Notes under the pieces: generated by a model | Database searches by the model: none | Told to the model about the DNA's origin: nothing | Seen by the model: the letters and a program-made list of their open reading frames with translations, nothing else | Program-made: the position numbers and the translations under genes | Part shown: positions 13,399 to 24,341 of the stretch, in pieces | Layout of the letters: each line of letters begins with the position of its first letter | How positions within the stretch are numbered: position 1 is the stretch's first letter | Assembly: GCA_014529385.2 (NCBI GenBank) | Contig: CM043958.1 | Location: 151,762,793 to 151,826,792 of the forward strand | Length of the DNA stretch: 64,000 nucleotides | DNA from: Adiantum capillus-veneris | Lineage: Eukaryota; Streptophyta; Polypodiopsida; Polypodiales; Pteridaceae | Reading direction: 5' to 3'

Positions 13399-14532
13399 AT
13401 GCCTCCTAGAGGAAATGTGGCTGCTGCTAACGCAAATGCACCTATTGTTCCTCAACACACCATCATTGATAAGGACATTGATGCTATGCTTCACAAGTCT
13501 CAACCTGGAAATTTTAGCGGGGAAGGCAAAGATGTAGGCAAAGTTCTTGAAGATTGGTTTGGACGCATGGACGACTACTTTGATTTGGCTCATTCGTCAG
13601 CAGTGAACAAAGCTATCATCGTTAAGTTCAAACTAGAGAAAATAGCCAAGCATTGGTGGAAAGACCATTGCACAGAAAACAATGTTGATCCTAATGCTAC
13701 AACTTGAGATTATCTTAAAACCCAGCTCAAGAAGAGCTATCAGATCAAAGTCTATCATTCAGATCGTATGAATGAGTTTCTTGATTGTACTCAAGGAACC
13801 AGAGATCTGGAATTATACTATCAACATTTCTTAACCCTTGTCAGGTATGCTCCAGCCAAAATGACTCAAGAGGTCAAGGTAGCTCGATTCATGTCAGAGT
13901 TATATAATCCTATGAAGATTAGACTCCAGAGTCTTCGTCTTATCAATTTTGCAGATGTCCTTGATGCAAGCAAACCCATTGAAATAGAGTTACCTACTAC
14001 CAAAAAGAGGAAACCAAAGCATGTTCCTGTTCATGAAATCATAAAGCGTCGTCCTGAGGAGGAACAAAAGTCTAGAATCCACAACAAAGAAGACAGAACT
14101 TATTACATATGAAGACCAGACACGATCATTTGTGCTACACTTGTCTTAACCCTAGTCATCAATCCAGGGATTGTCCATTTAACAATTCAAGCTTCACAAG
14201 ATTGGTGGACAATTATGATCGTAGGAACTTCAATCCAAATCGGGATTTTGCAAACTTTAGACCCATACCATCGGCAATTTAGAGGAACTTCAATTAGCAA
14301 AACTTTAATCAAAACCAGAAACAACCTCAAAACCAAGGGATTTTTAGACCACGCAATCCATCTTTTGTTTGGAATGGACCATATGTCAATAATAACAACA
14401 ATGGAAATGTTAACCGTCGACCTCGTCTAGGAGGAGGAGGAAATCAAAGACCTCAAGGAAGACCTCAAGTTAATAGACCTCAAGGGGCTAGAGGTGAAGG
14501 AAATCAGGCCAATGCATATGTTCATGCTTCAA
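13399..14532 (+). pseudogene. Gag of element T, interrupted by element N
   Basis: Starts at ATG 13,399 (MPPRGNVAAANANAP). It contains the Gypsy gag core (FSGEGKDVGKVLEDWFGRMDD, then KHWWKDH, then YYQHFLTLVRYAPAKMTQE with a following LRLINFADV helix). A TGA at 13,705-13,707 and a second at 14,110-14,112 break the frame. A CCHC zinc knuckle (C-YT-C-LNPS-H-QSRD-C) is readable at about 14,133-14,175 in a shifted frame, followed by an Asn/Arg/Gly-rich RNA-binding tail with NRPQGARGEGNQANAYVHAS. At 14,533/14,715 element N cuts it. Coding resumes at 33,565 with the protease. Confidence 0.82.
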
Positions 14533-14834
14533 TGTGGGACGCATGTCTAACCTCACCATCCTGTCTTACTGCAGTATTAGCGAGAACCACGATTAATTTG
14601 TCAAACCATGGAACGAAGCTGACTCGACTAGTGCATGGAGACTCGAGTAGCTTAATAGACCTCAAGGGGCTAGAGGTGAAGGAAATCAGGCCAATGCATA
14701 TGTTCATGCTTCAATGTGGGACGCATCTCTAACCTCACCATCCTGTCTTACTGCAGTATTAGCGAGAACCACGATTAATTTGTCAAACCATGGAACGAAG
14801 CTGACTCGACTAGTGCATAGAGGCTACAAGAGGT
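14471..14834. repeat. 182-bp tandem duplication across the element N insertion edge
   Basis: Sequence 14,471-14,652 is repeated at 14,653-14,834 with a shift of exactly 182 bp. Each unit holds 62 bp of T gag followed by the first ~100-120 bp of the N LTR (TGTGGGACGC at 14,533 and 14,715). The copies diverge at the right edge of unit 1. A truncated LTR start therefore precedes the full LTR. It must postdate the insertion of N. Confidence 0.85.
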
Positions 14835-15635
14835 TGTCAATCTCTCGGAAAACAACTAACACCTTGCATCTAGCCCAAGCTACACTCAAGTGACTGAAAT
14901 CACCAAAAGCCAATCGCTCATCCGCAAGTAAATCACATCCGTTACAACATCTAATGATATCCAAACGTAACGAAAGTTCTAGGACAAATTTATAAGACCT
15001 AAGCACACATGCTTATGGTCTCAAACCCCACTTTAGGTCAAGTTTCAAAATCGTGATTATTAACAGCGGTGGATTTTTGACCTAGTCGTTTTCTATCCAG
15101 AATGCATCTAAATGCTTAGCAATGATGCCCCAATACCCCGTCTATGCTTAGTTGTTGATTTAAAAGTGTAAATTCCTAGTTATGATGAAATTAGGCCGCG
15201 GGTCGGTGACACCAAAAGCTATGAAGTACTGTTAATGGCTTACGTCAATGCGTAGAGCTCTTACTTGCAGTTGCAATGCAACAAACACAATTGCAATGTG
15301 ACAACTGGAGAGGGAGTAGGAAGCGCGAGAAGGAGAGAAGTGAGCGCCGTTAGCTCATGCTGTGTATTTCTTATCCAAAAACTTATAAAAAACTTACAAA
15401 AATTGGCTTTTATACCTTAGCCAAGGTTTTTGGGTGGTCAAAACTAATAATCTGGAGTTCTACCAAAGCTGGGTGATGACTAGCTGATACAATCTGGAAG
15501 CTTGTAGCCTCGGCTCATTAATTACAAAGTTTATCCGAGAAAATAGGAGTTACAATATTCCCAATTTATCAAAATAATAAATGTTTTACAAAGAGAACTC
15601 CGAAAAATGGTGTCCGTGTTAGCTTGCTGCTAACA
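14715..15635 (-). repeat. 3' LTR of element N
   Basis: Near-identical in order and sequence to 32,654-33,563. On the minus strand it begins TGTTAGCAGCAAGC directly after the polypurine tract and ends GCGTCCCACA. A TATAAAA on the minus strand (15,408-15,414) is conserved in the other LTR. A half-palindrome AATCGTGATTATTAAC near 15,049-15,064 relates to the internal palindrome arrays. Confidence 0.93.
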
Positions 15636-18600
15636 TTCCCCCCACGTCCAGTGCCTTCTGGTATCTGATTCTTCTTTCTTTGTCTGGCACTTGCAGAAAA
15701 TGCATTGTTACTTTATTCTTCAACTCCACCACTGAGTAGCCTACAAACCTGGATGTTAAGTTGCTGACCACCGGTGCAAATATTTTCGTTCGCCAGGTGA
15801 AGAATCCAGTGTAGAAAGCTTCTTCAAAGGCCAGCATATTATTGTATGGCAAGAACATACACCTGGCATAGAATCCGTAAAGGACTTCTTCTGAAGGTTT
15901 CCCACTCAGATCGTAGCATAAGACTTTATTTCCTTCCAAAAATGATAGCCATGGGGCTCCTGTTTGCTCAGGCTCATTAAAAACTTGTATACATGTGGGC
16001 AGCATCCTGCAGATCTTATATAACATGGCACAGGAGAGATCTGGCAGACTCTTGAAGAAATACATGGCACCCATTAGGGTTTTCACCATGTATTCCTCTA
16101 TCGCTTGGCCTCTCTCTGGAGCTGGCAGCCTGGGGAAGTTAAGCCAAGTTGGCCTCTTCTTTTGCAGTGCTTCATGTACTTGCCATGTCCTTACTCTGGG
16201 TACAGGACAGAAGGTTGGATCTCTTTGAAGGGCTGCAAGTGCTCTTGTGAACAGAATCAGGTATCTTGGATTCTTGTTCAACCAGCTTAACCTCCACTTT
16301 GGGTGGTCTTTATCTACGCCATCTTCTTGCATATCTTTGTACAGCTTCTCTTTCACCTGTAATAATTCCACTTTGATGAGAGGGTACGGCAGGGTTTGTT
16401 GATGCCATTGAGCGTTGATCTAATTGGGAGTGAGTTGGGTGACATTGACAGAGTGTAAAACTCTCAACTCCCAATTGCTGCTTTCCACTACTCATCCACC
16501 TCTAGGGTGATCTTCTCCTACAGTGCGTCTTCTTCATCTTTTGACAACTGGACCATTGGCATTGTGTCTTCATCCGTGATGTTAATCTGAAAATCTTCAT
16601 CACCACTCGGCTCTGCTGTTGACTATGTCTCAAACTCAGCAAACGAGACCAAGGTATATCTATATGTGGCGGCTCTAAAATGTCTGCCTCTTCTTGCGTG
16701 TCCAGTTTTCCATCACTGAGGAGTTGATTAATCCTCTTGAGTTCTGCTATCTCCTTTAGAAGCTCCTCCTCTCTCTGAACCCGCATCAATACTAGGTCCT
16801 TGCACTGTGATTGTTCTAGCTTTAATCCAATTCAAGGTCTTTATTTTTCTTCTTGAGTACCTTCTATACTTCGTCAGTTCCTTTGATCGAGACCACGGTG
16901 GGATTTTCTCTGATTTGCCGTAAGAAAATTGCATGATCATTGATCTGCTGTTCAGAATACTACAGAGAAGCATTGGCAACATCTAATTGCACCTGAATTT
17001 TCTGAGCTGACAGAGATGTTGTAAGAAGTTCATTCGTAACTTTTATCATTTGCTCGTCTTTTGCTTTGCAAGCATCAGATAATTTGGTGAGTAGATCACC
17101 TAACTCCTCCATTTCTTTTTGTTGCCTATCTCTAGCTAATAGACGTTGTTCCGCTTCTACCTTCATCTCTTGCACCTGCCTTTGAAGATCGATGATGACA
17201 GTCATCCTGTCTTCTAACTCTCCTTGGAGAGCGTCGATCACCATCTCAAGTTCTTTGGCCTTCGTGCTATGATTTAGTGTTGTTGAGCGGAGTCTCTCCG
17301 TCATTTCCTGCACCTACCATGCATATTCATTGACTTGGATTATTACCTCGTTGTTTGACTGCCACTCCTCCTGTCGTGCCAGCTGAGATGTGCCCGTAAC
17401 CTGATGTGTGGCTTCCTACTGCATCGTAACTGCTGAGGTAGATGGTCGGTTTTCTTCTTGGGTATCCTGAGGCTTTGATGCCTCAATAGTTTCTGGCTGA
17501 GTAGAAGTAGAGGTTGTGGGCTCAGACCTTGCTATCTCTTCAGGTGTCAGCCTTTCTTCCTTCTCTGGCTCAGTTTCTTTCTCATGTGCAGTGGTAGACT
17601 CTTTTTCTACATCTGCTTCTTTATCAGTCTCTTGTTCAGATGCACTTGCCTTTTCCTCTTCTGGCTTTTGAGTATCTTCTGTGGCCTTCTCCTGTTTTGG
17701 CTCGGCTTCTTTTTCTTTTTGTCTCTCTGGGTGGTCAGCTTCTTGTGCAGATTCTGTTGGTTTGGTGGACTTGGAATCTTTCTCTTTCTCAGGCTCCGCT
17801 TTTGTATTGGTGTCTTTGCTTGCAGGTGATGGTGGCGAGCTAGGCATGGGATGGTCTTGTTGTTCTGTAGGCGGTGAGGTGGGTTGGGGAGATCCATAAC
17901 TTTGTTTTTGTCTAGCCGTTTCCTCGGCTTGCCTTTGGTCTTCCGCCTCCTTGGCTTTCTTAGTAGCTTCTTCTGTCTCCTTCAGCTTTAAAGCTTCAGC
18001 CTCATAGTACATTCTTTCTAAACGTTCTGTTGGATCATCTGCCTCTTTTCTTGTATGATGCTTCGTTCGAGGGTCTTTAAGTCCAGTAGGTACCCATTTT
18101 TCTTGGTCCTTCCCTTGTGCTTGTCTACTGCATTGATACGCCTCTTTCTCTCTTTCAAAGCGCGCTTGTTTTTGAGCTGGCTCCTCTTGGTGTGCGGCCA
18201 CAGCTTTTCTTTTCATCTCTTCTCTCCAAGCTCTCTTTTCTTCGTTGTCAAAGCTCTTGCTGCTGTGCCTTTCCAGCGAGCTATCCGCTGACTCTTCATC
18301 AGATTTATATGATCTTTTACCTGACCTTGTAGATCTTGGAGAGGGTTGTGCTGCCAATATCCATGTGTTTTGATTAGGGGCAGGCGGTAGGTTGTCGGCC
18401 ATGCCAATGGCATGATATGCTATTCTAGTCAAGACCTCTGGCACACCCAAGTACGTGATTTTGTCTTCCTTCTTGGTGCCCTTCAAGGTTGTCAAGACAT
18501 ACTGTGTGTGGTCCACTGGTTGTCTTGTTGTCAACTTGAGAACCTGAGTGAATGTGGTGGCCATGGCGTGATTTGGTGTAGTGTACCTTGGTGGCCTTTT

Positions 18601-19191
18601 TGCCAAGAAATGGAAGTGTTGGTGGTACAAACGGGCTGGCTCTTCCACTTCTTTGTGAATGAGACCTACGAATGTAGCCGTGGCTATCTCTTTTGTAAAT
18701 GTGCCTGCGGTTTTCCTGTCTCTTGCTCACATGGTCATTCCTTCTGTGGGAAGTCTAAGTGCCTCTACCACTATCTCTTTTGTGATCACTACTTCGACCG
18801 TGTTCCCTTCGGTGTCAGATATCTGTTCGGTTCCATCTTCTTTGATTGTGGATAGAAGCTCCTAAGCTTTCTGAAAGTCCACTCTGCAAGGCTCTTGTTC
18901 ATAGAAATCCCTGAGCCCCAGCCTGCGGTTAGCTTCTTTGGTTTCTGGTTTGGCAGCTACATCATAGACTTCTTTGGACAGGAGTTGCAACTCCACTTGA
19001 TGCCCCTCTTCACTTTTGAACCTCCCATTGAAAACTGTAGTCTGGTGCTCTTCCAGTTGTTCTCTAGAGAGGTAGTTCTCTTCCAGTTGTTCTCTAGAGA
19101 GGTAGGATGTCGGGTCTAGTTGATAAGCAGGCAGTTCCTGTAGTTTCTCCTTTTGGTTGAGCTTCCTTTTAGCCCTCTCCGCTGCTTGCAT
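15619..19191 (-). pseudogene. ORF3 of element N: long charged, coiled-coil protein between pol and 3' LTR
   Basis: It reads from 19,191 down to a TAA at 15,619-15,621, inside the 3' LTR. Blocks in order: an N-terminal part with LQELPAYQLDPTSYLSREQLEE (a 10-residue YLSREQLEEN/H motif occurs twice) and RRLGLRDFYEQEP (19,191-18,862); EEPARLYHQHFHFLAKRPPRY and DHTQYVLTTLKGTKKEDKI (from ~18,700); a ~300-residue Lys/Glu-rich segment with Ser/Pro/Thr patches (to 17,416); a heptad-rich coiled coil (17,313-16,500); and a globular, tryptophan-containing C-terminal part (16,371-15,619: KDHPKWRLSWLNKNPRYLIL, then GKPSEEVLYGFYARCMFLPY). A few frameshifts and stops separate blocks; the two longest frames are 410 and 250 codons. 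No signal peptide or clear membrane segment is visible, so env function is not supported. The FYxxEP and 'ALRLPTEG' order is loosely like plant 'putative transposon protein' domains; that is inference. A second relic lies at 60.78-61.7 kb. Confidence 0.7.
15636..15646 (-). other. Polypurine tract of element N
   Basis: The minus strand reads CGTGGGGGGAA immediately before the 3' LTR, the expected plus-strand-DNA priming site. It also encodes Val-Gly-Gly of ORF3, so the tract is inside a reading frame. Confidence 0.8.
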
Positions 19192-19377
19192 GGCTCCTTT
19201 TCAGTTAATAGAGTGCAAAGTTAGCAGATTTGTCAGAATTATCTCTAAAATGTCCTTTAAGATAAAATGCTGACAATTTGGTCCACTTTGCTTCAAATCA
19301 ATTTTTGAACAAGCAAAGATGCATAAAAACATGTAAGGAACAAAACTATGTGGTCAAAACAAAAATTTGTAACCAAA

Positions 19378-19975
19378 GTAAATAATCGCGATTATTTACA
19401 ACTGGGAAAATTTTCAACTTTTTGCAAACTTGACTTTATAGGCTTGAAGTATATACCAAATACATGCTTTGAGTGAAATATGGGCTCATTTGGATGCATA
19501 GGGTGAAAATGGTACCAGATTTTGGCTTTAGGTCCCTGAAACATTAGATATAAAGGAAATTTGAGATTTTGAACTCCAAATTGATTCAAAATTGGCAGTG
19601 GGCTTAACACATCATGTACTTTGGATGTATAATGGCAAAATATCAAAATTCTCCAATTTTGACTAGAAAGTAAATAATCGCGATTATTAACTTTTCTTTC
19701 AAAATTGACATTTTTTGGTACAAATTGGTTCTAGGCATTGTATGGACCTTGGGTATGAGATATGAGGTGATTTGGATCAAGAAATGTTGTCCATAACCAT
19801 GAATTTGGCTTGCAAAGACTTCTTTGCGTTTTTTGACAATTTTACAAGTAGTGGGTGGTCATTTTGGCTCATACTTGATTTTTGGCATGTAATAGGTGTG
19901 TACACATGATAGGTGAGGTGAGGTGACAATTTCCAAGCAAAACTGATGCAAAAGTAAATAATCGTGATTATTTAT
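19378..19975. repeat. 3' palindrome array of element N (three cores)
   Basis: Cores at 19,378-19,399 (a perfect 22-bp palindrome, GTAAATAATCG plus its reverse complement), 19,670-19,691 (one arm mismatch) and 19,954-19,975 (central CG changed to TG). Starts are 292 and 284 bp apart. The sequence between cores is AT-rich and only loosely similar between units, with phrases like 'TTTGGTC' and 'AATTTTGAC' recurring, so the cores look better preserved than their spacers. Confidence 0.85.
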
Positions 19976-21439
19976 AACAGTGACAAAATCTTTGCAAAAC
20001 CTACTAATTTTGACCTAGACATGTTACACCTAATACAAGTTCTAAATTGAATTTGGTCAAGTTTGGTCATGCCGGCATCACTTTGTGCTTTGTGGACTCT
20101 AAAATCACCGTTTTTTGTGACTACTCTGTCTGTTGGGTTGGTCGGTCAACTTTGAGGATTTGGACTTGTTCACAACATAGTCGTGAAGCAACCTGTCCAA
20201 TTCTAGCTCATTTGGAGTCAGTTTGACCCTGTATGTCGAATTTGACGCTTTCTAACCTTGAAGCCATTTTCTACTTTTCGAGGGCTTTGCTTGATGGATT
20301 TCACCAAACCAATCATATACATTGTATATGCACCTCATAAGCCAGTCATCTGTGGAGTCAGGTCGAAATTCTGGCATTTGCCAAAAACCTAACTTTTCTA
20401 CTAGGGACCTCCTCAACCCCAGCCGAATGGTCAACTGGTGATATAGAAAGGTTCTATTATGTTAGGGCATGCTATGGTTCAAATCCCATCTGATTTGGTC
20501 AAGCTAGCAGGCCGCTATGATCAGTTTTAGGTCGTAGTTCTTCGTGCACTGCTCGATTTTCTAGGGTTTTTTCTAGGGCTTTAGACTAGCTACCGGCCGT
20601 ACAAAATGGATCATTGTTGAGTAAGGAACTTACCCCTCATATCCGTGGGAGACAGTGCTGAAAATGGTCAACTGTGGGCTCCAAAAAAGTCGTGCGAAAG
20701 AGGTCGAAATCTCTCTCTGCAAAGGCTCCAAGTGGAAATGAGGTGGTTTTAACCTACCTTGGATATCTATACCCGGACTTCCCGAACCAAATTTCCCCAG
20801 ATTCCCCCGTTAGTCCTACTCGGCCGTGAAATCTATGTTAGACTCAAAAAATTTCGTGATCAGATTCTTGTAGCTCATTCTGCAAGAATTTTGCAAAAGT
20901 AGGCTTGCCGCCTAATTTAGGCTTCCCGCTTCCATCTTTTGATTTCCTTGAAAATTATTAAGCTTGTCCGCCTTGTCTTTTTTTATTATCATCGTGTCTT
21001 TCATTTTCCCATATGAGCTTCCCTGCTATTTATTATTAATTTTTAACCTGTTTATTTAAAAAATCAAAGAAAATAGCAAAATGCTCTAAAAAAGTAAAGT
21101 AAAAATCCAATAATTAAGAAAATACCTTGAAAAATACAATTTTATTGTTTTTTGTTGGATTTTTCTATTTTGAAGCCTCGTTATCAACAAAAATGATGAA
21201 AAATACCCAAAACGGACTATTTTTGATGATTTTTTGATAGTATATGCACTATTTACACTCATCGGGAAGATATTATTAGTGAATTCTCCCTTGGTGATGA
21301 ATTATAAGGGAATTATTAGGTAATTTTGCAAAAAATCACATGTTAACATCGAACTTTTTCCTCCCTCTTCAAACATTGCCCTTAATTACTTAGTATTTAG
21401 TACTTAGTGCCCTTCCACCCCTCCTAGATGGCGTACTCC
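19976..21439. other. Non-coding spacer of element N between pol and ORF3
   Basis: No domain was recognised on either strand. The first part resembles the spacers of the palindrome array but has no further core. 20,950-21,300 is strongly AT-rich. Confidence 0.5.
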
Positions 21440-22120
21440 TCAACGACTGTGTGCATGGGTTGAACAAACGTGTCTATGCATATACGTGGTTGGCTCTACC
21501 ATGCTATGGAGAACAATGCGATTCAAACCAATATGTGCAAGAGTTGGGTCTTGAGTAATTAACTCAAGGGTATCCGATGTCGAGGTTTGCTGCTGATGTC
21601 TTCCAAAGAGCAAGTCTTGTAGCTCGTGTGCTCTCTCTTTTATTGTACCATTAGGATGCTTTAGCACACTGATTGCTTGAGCTATTGGTAGCACTTTTGA
21701 CTGCTGCCGAGCTTTTTCTCGCCATTGGTAGCTTGGTCGGCTCGGTGCTGCATGGTTTGTTGGAGTCTTTTGAGACTTAACTCGCCATTGCTTGATTGGT
21801 TTCGCGGTTTGTGGAGAAGATAAGTGCTCCTTTTTCTTCCAAACCATTTCCATGTTAAGTTCCTTGCTCGGAGATACTCGTCTCTTTGTTTTAACCCTTG
21901 GAACCTTCTTTTGTTTTGTTGGTGAAGTTTTAGGCACCCAAATCTGTCCTTAAGCTGTGCTTTTGGTACCCAAATTTGCATGACTCCTTGGATGCTACAT
22001 GTAGCATTTGATTGGTGATGGGATGGAGAAGGTTGGTCTGCTGATTGCTTCTTTTCCACTCCTCCTTGCTTGGTGCAATTGGAACAATGAGCTGCCCTCT
22101 TTCAGGTGATAGCTTCAGCT
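21440..22120 (-). pseudogene. Basic C-terminal tail of element N pol
   Basis: Overlapping minus-strand frames (22,059-21,682 and 21,937-21,440) read Lys/Arg/Gln-rich sequence with the repeated short motif IWVPK/FGYQK and an end block ITQDPTLAHIGLNRIVLH. The same order (VWIPK, VWKPK, then QDPPLAQ) is readable in the plus-strand relative at 54,500-54,930, so this tail belongs to the family and not to flanking DNA. At least one frameshift separates it from the protease-2-like domain. Function unknown; a nucleic-acid-binding tail is plausible from charge only. Confidence 0.6.
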
Positions 22121-22513
22121 GATTTGTATCCCATTCTGATACTGCTTGTATGTTCGCATCCAGGGAATTCCAAGAATCATCGTCTCATTCATGTGTTCAT
22201 CTGGTAAGCATACAGATTGATGAGGACATGAACATCCATGTACTATCACGTTCAAGTTGATTACTCACAATGTTGGAGTTGGGTTCTTGTTGCATCCTTT
22301 GATTGTCGCTATTCTTGCCGTCAATGCCTGACTTGTGGCCTTCTTGTATGTGGAATAACTGAGTGCATTTACTCTAGCTCCTGTGTCGACCAAAGCATTG
22401 GTGCTATGATTGTTGAGTTGTACTTTGATGTGCAGATCCATTCCGTCTAACCAGTCATCATCTGTTGAAACTGCGTCTTTAGATAATTCCCATTGCCGAT
22501 CATCTATTTTCAA
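22100..22513 (-). pseudogene. Second retropepsin-like domain, downstream of integrase (element N)
   Basis: The minus strand from 22,513 reads WLDGMDLHIKVQLNNHSTN followed by ALVDTGARVNALSY. The DTGA at 22,376-22,387 fits the active-site loop of retroviral-type aspartic proteases. About 70 codons later, after a frameshift near 22,265, comes NETMILGIPWM (22,158-22,178), the usual second signature (hydrophobic-ILG-x-P-W/F). It lies ~0.6 kb after integrase, whereas the conventional protease (DSGAG, ILGRPFM) sits before RT at 26,647-27,231. Related sequence after integrase is found at 41,798-42,097 (-) and about 54,080-54,360 (+). It could have been duplicated from protease 1 or captured. Catalytic competence is unproven. 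Confidence 0.72.
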
Positions 22514-22699
22514 AGTGTTGATGGGAATCGATATCTGTTGATTCTTGAGAGCAGCTTTTCGCTTGAGTACCCGAAGCCTAGCTTCCTCTTGGGCTTCATC
22601 AATAACCTATTGTCGTTTGATCTTCCTTTGTTTGGCTGCATGCATTCTTCCTAGCAAATCATTGGTTAGTGGCAAATTGTATTTCTTTAAATGACATCC

Positions 22700-23962
22700 A
22701 CTAATCCAATTAGCCATTGGTTCACCATCTAGGGTGGAAAATTTTACTGCTCCACTTGGAGATACATCTTCAATGATAAATGGTCCGTTTCCCTTTTTCT
22801 TAAACTTGGGAATGTGTTGCTTAAGGGAATAAACTAAAACTAAGTCCCCTTTCTGGAAGATTTTTGTGATTAAGTGGGAATCAAAAAACTATTTTTGTTT
22901 CTGCTTTTGTGCATAGATATGAGCTACAGCAGTTAGCCTTTGCTCGTCTAGCTTTTCCAAATCTTCGAGTCTTTCTGACAATTCATGTCCAGTCCACTCA
23001 AGATTCTATGCTAACCTTAATGTCGGCAATAGAAATTCTATTGGAAGTATGGCATCAAGACCATAAACAAGGTTAAAGGGTGTGGCATTTAAAGCTGTTT
23101 TGAATGAAATTCGATAAGCCGATAGAGCAGCATGGAGATTCATTTCTCAGTCTGTCCTCCCTGAACTAACCACTTTAGTTAGCACCGAGCTAAGAATTTT
23201 ATTCGTATGCTCAGCTTGTCCATTTGCTTGTGGGTGATAGGGAGCTGATTTGTTATGGATGACCATAAACTCATTAAGCAAATACTCTATTACCTCATTG
23301 AGGAAATGAGTTCCCCAATCACTGACAATCTCTATTGACAATCCATACCTCGTGAATACATACTCATATAAGAATGCAGCAGTTGTTCTCGCATCATTCT
23401 TTTGAGTTGCTTTAGCCTCGGCCCACTTGGCCAAATAGTCCATAGCTACAATGATATATTGATCTTGGGTTCTATAAGCAGGTGGTTGTACCGGTCCAAC
23501 AAAATCTATACCCCATTTTGCGAAAGCTCTAGCCCCCATCATTAGTCTTAAGGGCATGCTATCTACTCGTGTTGGCATTTTTGCTCGTTGACAAGCATCA
23601 CACCTTCGAACATATTCTTTGGCATCTGCAAAAAGTGTTGGCCACCATATGTCTGCCATCAAGTTTGCTCTTGCGGTGGTCTCACTAGAAAATTGACCTC
23701 CAGCATCTGCTTGTTCTATAATCAGAATATACCCGTTTTCATTTGCACAAAGACGCAAATTTTGATCTTTATCTCTCCGATACAATTGGTTCCCAATAAG
23801 AGCATAGTCGCTTGCTTCAATTTCAATTGCTCTTTGACGGCGTTTACTCATATCCTCGGGAAATGTTCGGCTCGATAAGTAAGTAACCAGATAATTACTC
23901 CACTTAGGAACAGGTGACATTTGAAATAGTGTTACATGAGGTATGGGTGTTGTTTTTGACAT
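22700..23962 (-). pseudogene. Integrase of element N
   Basis: The 271-codon frame 23,962-23,147 holds the N-terminal zinc module and the catalytic core. The zinc module reads GGQFSSETTARA...WWPTLF...YVRRCDACQ; the usual His of GGHF is Gln here. The core reads AKWGIDFVGPVQPPAY, then VSDWGTHFLNE (usually SDRG), then YHPQANGQAEHTNK, so D, D and E positions are present. A stop (W to TGA) at ~23,144 is followed in frame by more integrase (AYRISFKTALNATPFNLVYG), further stops, and the C-terminal GPFIIEDVSPSGAVKFSTLDGE...WISGC segment near 22,700-22,800. No chromodomain follows. Integrase inserts the cDNA into the host chromosome; this copy is disabled. Confidence 0.88.
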
Positions 23963-23984
23963 TGAGGGAAATCCTTTAGAAAGA

Positions 23985-24305
23985 TCTAATATCTCTCCTC
24001 ATAGTCGGCCCAAATACTCCAAGTCTCAAGATTCATTGCATAGCTTGGTCTTCCGCAAAGTGAAGTCCTACTATGATAACATGTGTTTGACTTAGGTACT
24101 GTCCTTTTTCTTCAAGATTAATTCATAAGAGCATAATCACGTCCCGATTTCTTTTGTATAGCCTTCCAGCTAGTAGTTGATACATAGCCGATTGCTCAAT
24201 TAATCCGATTGTGATAGGAAGTGGTATTTGTGAGTCCACTTGAGCTATTGTCATTAATGACACAATGTTTTCCGACCATCTAGGTATCATTTCTATGAAG
24301 AACAA
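23985..24305 (-). pseudogene. Partial extra integrase zinc (H2C2-type) module before the integrase
   Basis: The minus strand reads MYQLLAGRLYKRNRDVIMLL, then VGLHFAEDQAMQ-stop-ILRLGVF, then GPTMRRDI. This is the same layout as the integrase zinc region at 23,590-23,850 (YALIGNQLYRRDKDQNLRLC ... GGQFSSET ... WWPTLFADAKEY). The Cys pair of the first copy was not found and one codon is TGA. It suggests two successive copies of this module, the upstream one incomplete. Confidence 0.5.
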
Positions 24306-24341
24306 ATAGGCATTTGGTAGATCATCATCTACCCCTTTAGG

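Noticed and set aside
17584-17899. Plus-strand hydrophobic frames that look like membrane proteins
   Set aside because: Antisense of the Lys/Glu-rich part of ORF3; AAA/GAA codons read backwards give Phe/Leu/Ser.
15619-19191. ORF3 as a retroviral envelope gene
   Set aside because: Position fits, but no signal peptide, transmembrane segment or cleavage pattern is visible; composition is charged and coiled-coil.
19378-19975. Palindrome cores as rho-independent-type terminators or tRNA-like structures
   Set aside because: The genome is eukaryotic and the dyads have no loop or T-run arrangement; no tRNA A/B boxes seen.
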